Shown here piece after piece: positions 61,434-64,000 of a stretch of DNA of 64,000 bases. Below the pieces are notes generated by a model, which made no database searches, was not told where the DNA came from, and was given only the letters and a program-made list of their open reading frames with translations. The stretch's first letter is position 1. Each line of letters begins with the position of its first letter. The translations under genes were made by a program, and so were the position numbers. Where the stretch lies: NCBI GenBank assembly GCA_040757715.1, contig JBFLWS010000007.1, positions 105,202 to 169,201 on the forward strand, in the 5' to 3' direction. This DNA comes from CAIMFV01 sp040757715 (GTDB lineage: Bacteria; Pseudomonadota; Alphaproteobacteria; Caulobacterales; Caulobacteraceae).

Positions 61434-62672
61434 ATGCAGAGCTTCAAATCCGACTTCGTCCGCACGCTTTTTGAGCGCGGATTCATCCATCAGGGCACAG
61501 ATCTTCAAGCCCTCGACGCCGCCTGCGCCAAGGGCTCCATCACCGCCTATATCGGCTTCGACGCCACCGCCTCGTCCCTGCATGTGGGCTCGCTGTTGCA
61601 GATCATGCTGATGCGCTGGTTGCAGAAGACCGGCCATCGCCCCATCGTGCTCATGGGCGGGGGCACCACCAAGGTGGGCGACCCCTCGGGCAAGGATGCG
61701 CAGCGCAGCCTCCTCTCCAACGCCCAGATCGCCGACAACATCGCCGGCATCAAGCGCGCGTTCGAGCCGTTCCTGAGCTTTGGCGAGGGGGCCACCGACG
61801 CAGTGATGGCCGATAACGCCCTGTGGCTGGACCAGCTCGGCTACATCGCCTTCCTGCGCGACTACGGCGTGCATTTCACCATCAACCGCATGCTGACCTT
61901 CGACTCGGTGAAGCTGCGCCTCGACCGCGAACAGCCGCTCACCTTCATCGAATTCAACTACATGCTGATGCAGGCGGTGGACTTCCTCGAGTTGAACCGG
62001 CGCTTTGGCTGCACGCTCCAGATGGGCGGCTCGGACCAGTGGGGCAACATCGTCAACGGGGTGGAGCTGTGCCGCCGGGTGGATGGCAAGGAGGTGTTCG
62101 GCCTGACGAGCCCGCTGATCACCACCGCCTCGGGCGCCAAGATGGGCAAGACCGCCGAGGGCGCGGTGTGGCTGAACGCCGATCGCCTGAGCCCGTACGA
62201 CTATTGGCAGTTCTGGCGCAACACCGAGGACGCCGACGTGGGCCGCTTCCTCAAGCTGTTCACCGATCTGCCCATGGATGAGATCGCCAAGCTCGAGGCC
62301 CTGCAAGGCGCCGAGATCAATGAGGCCAAGAAGGTGCTGGCCAACGAGGCCACGGCCATGTTGCACGGCCGCGCCGCCGCCGACCACGCCAGCGCCGCCG
62401 CCAAGGCCGCCTTCGAGGAGGGCCGGCTGTCGGCCGACCTGCCCACCATCGAGCACGCGGCGGACGGCACGGTCACCGACGCCCTGGTGGCCGCCGGCCT
62501 CGCCAGCTCCAAGTCCGACGCAAGGCGTCTCGCCCAAGGCGGCGGACTGAAGGTGAACGACGTGGCCGTGGCGAGCCCGGATGCGCCCTTATCGAGCTTC
62601 GAGCGCTCCGCCGACGGGGTGATCAAGCTCGCCGCGGGCAAGAAGAAACTCGTTTTGGTGCGGCCCATCTAG
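61434..62672 (+). CDS. tyrS: Tyrosyl-tRNA synthetase
   Basis: Charges tRNA-Tyr. 412 residues, class I. The HIGH-like motif is in YIGFDATASSLHVGSLLQIM, KMSKS-like GAKMGKTAEG is near 234-243, and GGSDQWGNIVNG binds tyrosine. The C-terminal S4 RNA-binding domain (SDARRLAQGGGLKVNDVAVA) is intact. ATG at 61434 with no clear ribosome site but correct N-terminus. Confidence 0.97.
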   Translation: MQSFKSDFVRTLFERGFIHQGTDLQALDAACAKGSITAYIGFDATASSLHVGSLLQIMLMRWLQKTGHRPIVLMGGGTTKVGDPSGKDAQRSLLSNAQIADNIAGIKRAFEPFLSFGEGATDAVMADNALWLDQLGYIAFLRDYGVHFTINRMLTFDSVKLRLDREQPLTFIEFNYMLMQAVDFLELNRRFGCTLQMGGSDQWGNIVNGVELCRRVDGKEVFGLTSPLITTASGAKMGKTAEGAVWLNADRLSPYDYWQFWRNTEDADVGRFLKLFTDLPMDEIAKLEALQGAEINEAKKVLANEATAMLHGRAAADHASAAAKAAFEEGRLSADLPTIEHAADGTVTDALVAAGLASSKSDARRLAQGGGLKVNDVAVASPDAPLSSFERSADGVIKLAAGKKKLVLVRPI

Positions 62673-62721
62673 GGCGGCGCCTCACGAAAACAATCAAATA
62701 AATCAAGGGAGTGGACACAAG

Positions 62722-63606
62722 ATGAGCGGCAGACTTGAGGGCAAGGTCGCCCTGATCACCGGCGGCTGTTCCGGCATCGGGCTTGGGACCGTGGAGCTGT
62801 TCGTGGCCGAGGGCGCCCAGGTGGTGGCCGCCGACCTGCAGGCCGACAAGGGCGCGGCGCTGGAGGCGCGCTTCAAGGACAAGGTGCGCTTCGCCAAGTG
62901 CGACGTGACCCAGGAGACCGACATCGCGGCGGCGGTGCAGCTGGCGGTGAGCGCCTTCGGCGGCCTTGACGTGCTCTTCAACAACGCCGGCGCCGGCGGG
63001 ACCATGGGCGGGGTCGAGGACATGAACGCCGCCGAGTGGGACCGCACCTTCGCCCTCCTGGTGCGCGGCCCCATGCTCGGCATGAAGCACGCGGTTCCGG
63101 CCCTGAAGGCCCGCGGCGGCGGCTCCATCATCAACACCGCCTCCATCGCCGGCTTGCAAGCCGGCTGGGGGCCCCTCGCCTACTCCACCGCCAAGTGCGC
63201 GGTGATCCACCTCAGCAAGGTGGCCTCGGCCGAACTCGCCCCGCAGCGCATTCGCGTCAACGCCATCTGCCCTGGCCTCATCGCCACCTCCATCTTCGGC
63301 GCCTCGCTCGGCCTGCCCATCGCGGTGGCCGACCAGATGGCCGCCCGCGTGGCCGAGGTGGCCCCGGCCATGCAGCCCATCCCCAAGGCCGGCGTGCCCG
63401 ACGACATCGCCCAGATGGCCCTGTTCCTGGGCTCGGACGCGTCAGCCTTCGTCACCGGCGGGCATTTCGTGGTGGATGGCGGCATCACCATCGGCTCGCG
63501 CCATGCCTGGGACCCCACGGCCCCGAGCCCGCTCCTGGCGGCGCTGGGCCTCACCCCGGAACAGGCCGAGGAGATGCGCAAGGCCGTGGCCGCGCAGGCG
63601 GGCTAG
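62722..63606 (+). CDS. Short-chain dehydrogenase/reductase
   Basis: 294 residues, classical SDR. The NAD(P) loop is ITGGCSGIGLGTVELF, NNAGAGG follows, and the catalytic Ser-Tyr-Lys are in SIINTASIAGLQAG and YSTAKCAVIHLSK. A C-terminal extension (LLAALGLTPEQAEEMRKAVA) is longer than usual SDRs of about 250. AAGGGAG lies upstream of the ATG. Substrate unknown; downstream of tyrS by 50 bp. Confidence 0.87.
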   Translation: MSGRLEGKVALITGGCSGIGLGTVELFVAEGAQVVAADLQADKGAALEARFKDKVRFAKCDVTQETDIAAAVQLAVSAFGGLDVLFNNAGAGGTMGGVEDMNAAEWDRTFALLVRGPMLGMKHAVPALKARGGGSIINTASIAGLQAGWGPLAYSTAKCAVIHLSKVASAELAPQRIRVNAICPGLIATSIFGASLGLPIAVADQMAARVAEVAPAMQPIPKAGVPDDIAQMALFLGSDASAFVTGGHFVVDGGITIGSRHAWDPTAPSPLLAALGLTPEQAEEMRKAVAAQAG

Positions 63607-63612
63607 GGGGCA

Positions 63613-63675
63613 GAAGAGCTGAGGCGGGGCGGGCGGGCTAGAGCGCGCAAGAGCTGAGGCCGGGCGGGCGTGGCG
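63613..63675 (+). repeat. Imperfect tandem duplication downstream of the SDR gene
   Basis: Two copies of about 33 bases share AAGAGCTGAGGC-GGGCGGGCG (63615 and 63650 regions). It looks like a local slippage duplication. A perfect CCCGCC-GAAA-GGCGGG hairpin at 63719-63734 follows, possibly ending the SDR transcript. Confidence 0.55.
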
Positions 63676-63735
63676 CTGGGCTGATCTTCGCATCGGGATG
63701 AATTTAATCCGCTCAATCCCGCCGAAAGGCGGGAC

Positions 63736-63877
63736 CTAGGCCTGTCCAGGATGCGCCAGGAGTAGTCTTTGGAAGCTTTTCAGATTCAGGGCGTAGGCGA
63801 GGACGGATTGTAGCCCGATCAAATCGTTGTGCACGCGACCACTACGCATGGCGCCACCGCGGATAGCACGAATCCTA
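63736..63877 (-). pseudogene. C-terminal remnant of an IS transposase
   Basis: Read on the minus strand, the frame ending at the stop 63736-63738 encodes IRGGAMRSGRVHNDLIGLQS followed by VLAYALNLKSFQRLLLAHPG, a transposase-like C-terminus. It is cut off at about 63878, where a different insertion sequence begins. Only about 46 codons remain. Confidence 0.7.
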
Positions 63878-63878
63878 G

Positions 63879-64000
63879 GCCCTGTTGACAAAAGGGATTC
63901 CCAAATCATCGGCGCAGTGATTCAAGGATTCCTCTTGGAGGGAGGGCGCCTTGGGTCGAGGGGATTTGTCGGACGCGGAGTGGGCCGTGATAGGGCCCTT
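63879..64000 (+). mobile_element. Left end of an IS5-family element (runs off the window)
   Basis: Begins with terminal-repeat-like GCCCTGTTGACAAAAGGGAT just after CTAG (63875-63878), a target often used by the IS427 group of IS5. The transposase reading frame opens with TTG at 63951 and reads MGRGDLSDAEWAVIGPL, the characteristic start of IS5-type (DUF4096) transposases, then leaves the window. Confidence 0.85.
63951..64000 (+). CDS. IS5-family transposase, N-terminal start (partial)
   Basis: Only 17 residues are in the window (MGRGDLSDAEWAVIGPL). LSDAEWAVIGPL is typical of the DUF4096 domain at the N-terminus of IS5/IS427-group transposases; GGAGGG is placed about 9 bases upstream of the TTG start. 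Whether the element is intact cannot be seen. Confidence 0.8.
   Translation, partial: MGRGDLSDAEWAVIGP

Overview
The window reads as chromosome from a high-GC alphaproteobacterium, most likely of the Caulobacterales (Caulobacter/Phenylobacterium type). That placement is inferred from several sequence features: a bacterial NDUFA12 complex I subunit gene in an operon with mlaD and a DUF2155 gene, a MarR/OmpR-type regulator/EnvZ-type kinase cluster, a globin-coupled chemoreceptor, a csp-infA pair, very GC-rich codon third positions that create long antisense shadow ORFs, and short palindromic repeats of the kind scattered through alphaproteobacterial genomes. No rRNA marker is present, so genus cannot be fixed.

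Layout. 0.1-4.4 kb: soluble globin-coupled chemoreceptor, outer-membrane barrel protein, cold shock protein, acyltransferase. 4.4-13.6 kb: a copper resistance cluster, with cusC-cusB-cusA-cusF transcribed leftward, a small exported Cys/His/Met-rich protein, and a divergent copper P-type ATPase; no dedicated regulator is visible. 13.6-17.3 kb: accessory zone with a hipBA toxin-antitoxin pair preceded by four operator dyads spaced exactly 27 bp apart, a truncated P4-type integrase beside tRNA-Leu(CAG), tRNA-Arg(CCT), and a twice-frameshifted exported protein. 17.5-25.5 kb: PepSY protein, trypsin-like protease, threonine dehydratase, a lower-GC one-gene islet between two 43-bp direct repeats, a small membrane protein, DUF3291 protein, second csp followed by infA, methyltransferase. 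25.7-34.6 kb: yidC, exported methyltransferase, prmA, aminopeptidase P, map-radC, NAD(P)-binding protein, MAPEG protein. 34.6-43 kb: rpmB, then a low-GC islet (winged-helix-like small protein plus orphan adenine methyltransferase), then polA, rarD, a GDT1-type transporter, a TPP enzyme and aat. 43-51.5 kb: DUF2155-mlaD-NDUFA12 operon, a stand-alone protein carrying the TSCPD tail of class II ribonucleotide reductase (interrupted in frame by a palindromic repeat), two exported pentapeptide-repeat proteins, and MarR/response regulator/kinase genes. 51.6-58.7 kb: ilvE, two small exported proteins, miaA and serB with overlapping divergent start codons, apbC, a zinc-finger-like protein, prfA. 58.8-64 kb: acquired HNH endonuclease, second copy of the palindromic repeat, orphan HicB-like protein, anmK, tyrS, SDR oxidoreductase, and the start of an IS5-type element inserted into an older transposase remnant.

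Functionally, the copper genes would work together: the ATPase moves Cu(I) from cytoplasm to periplasm, CusF-like chaperone domains hand it over, and CusCBA expels it. Housekeeping translation genes (infA, yidC, prmA, map, rpmB, aat, miaA, prfA, tyrS, two tRNAs) are scattered through the window and are repeatedly separated by small lower-GC insertions. The most interesting signals are the 27-bp phased operator array at hipBA, the in-frame repeat insertion in the TSCPD gene, and the repeat-flanked islet at 21.1-22.7 kb.
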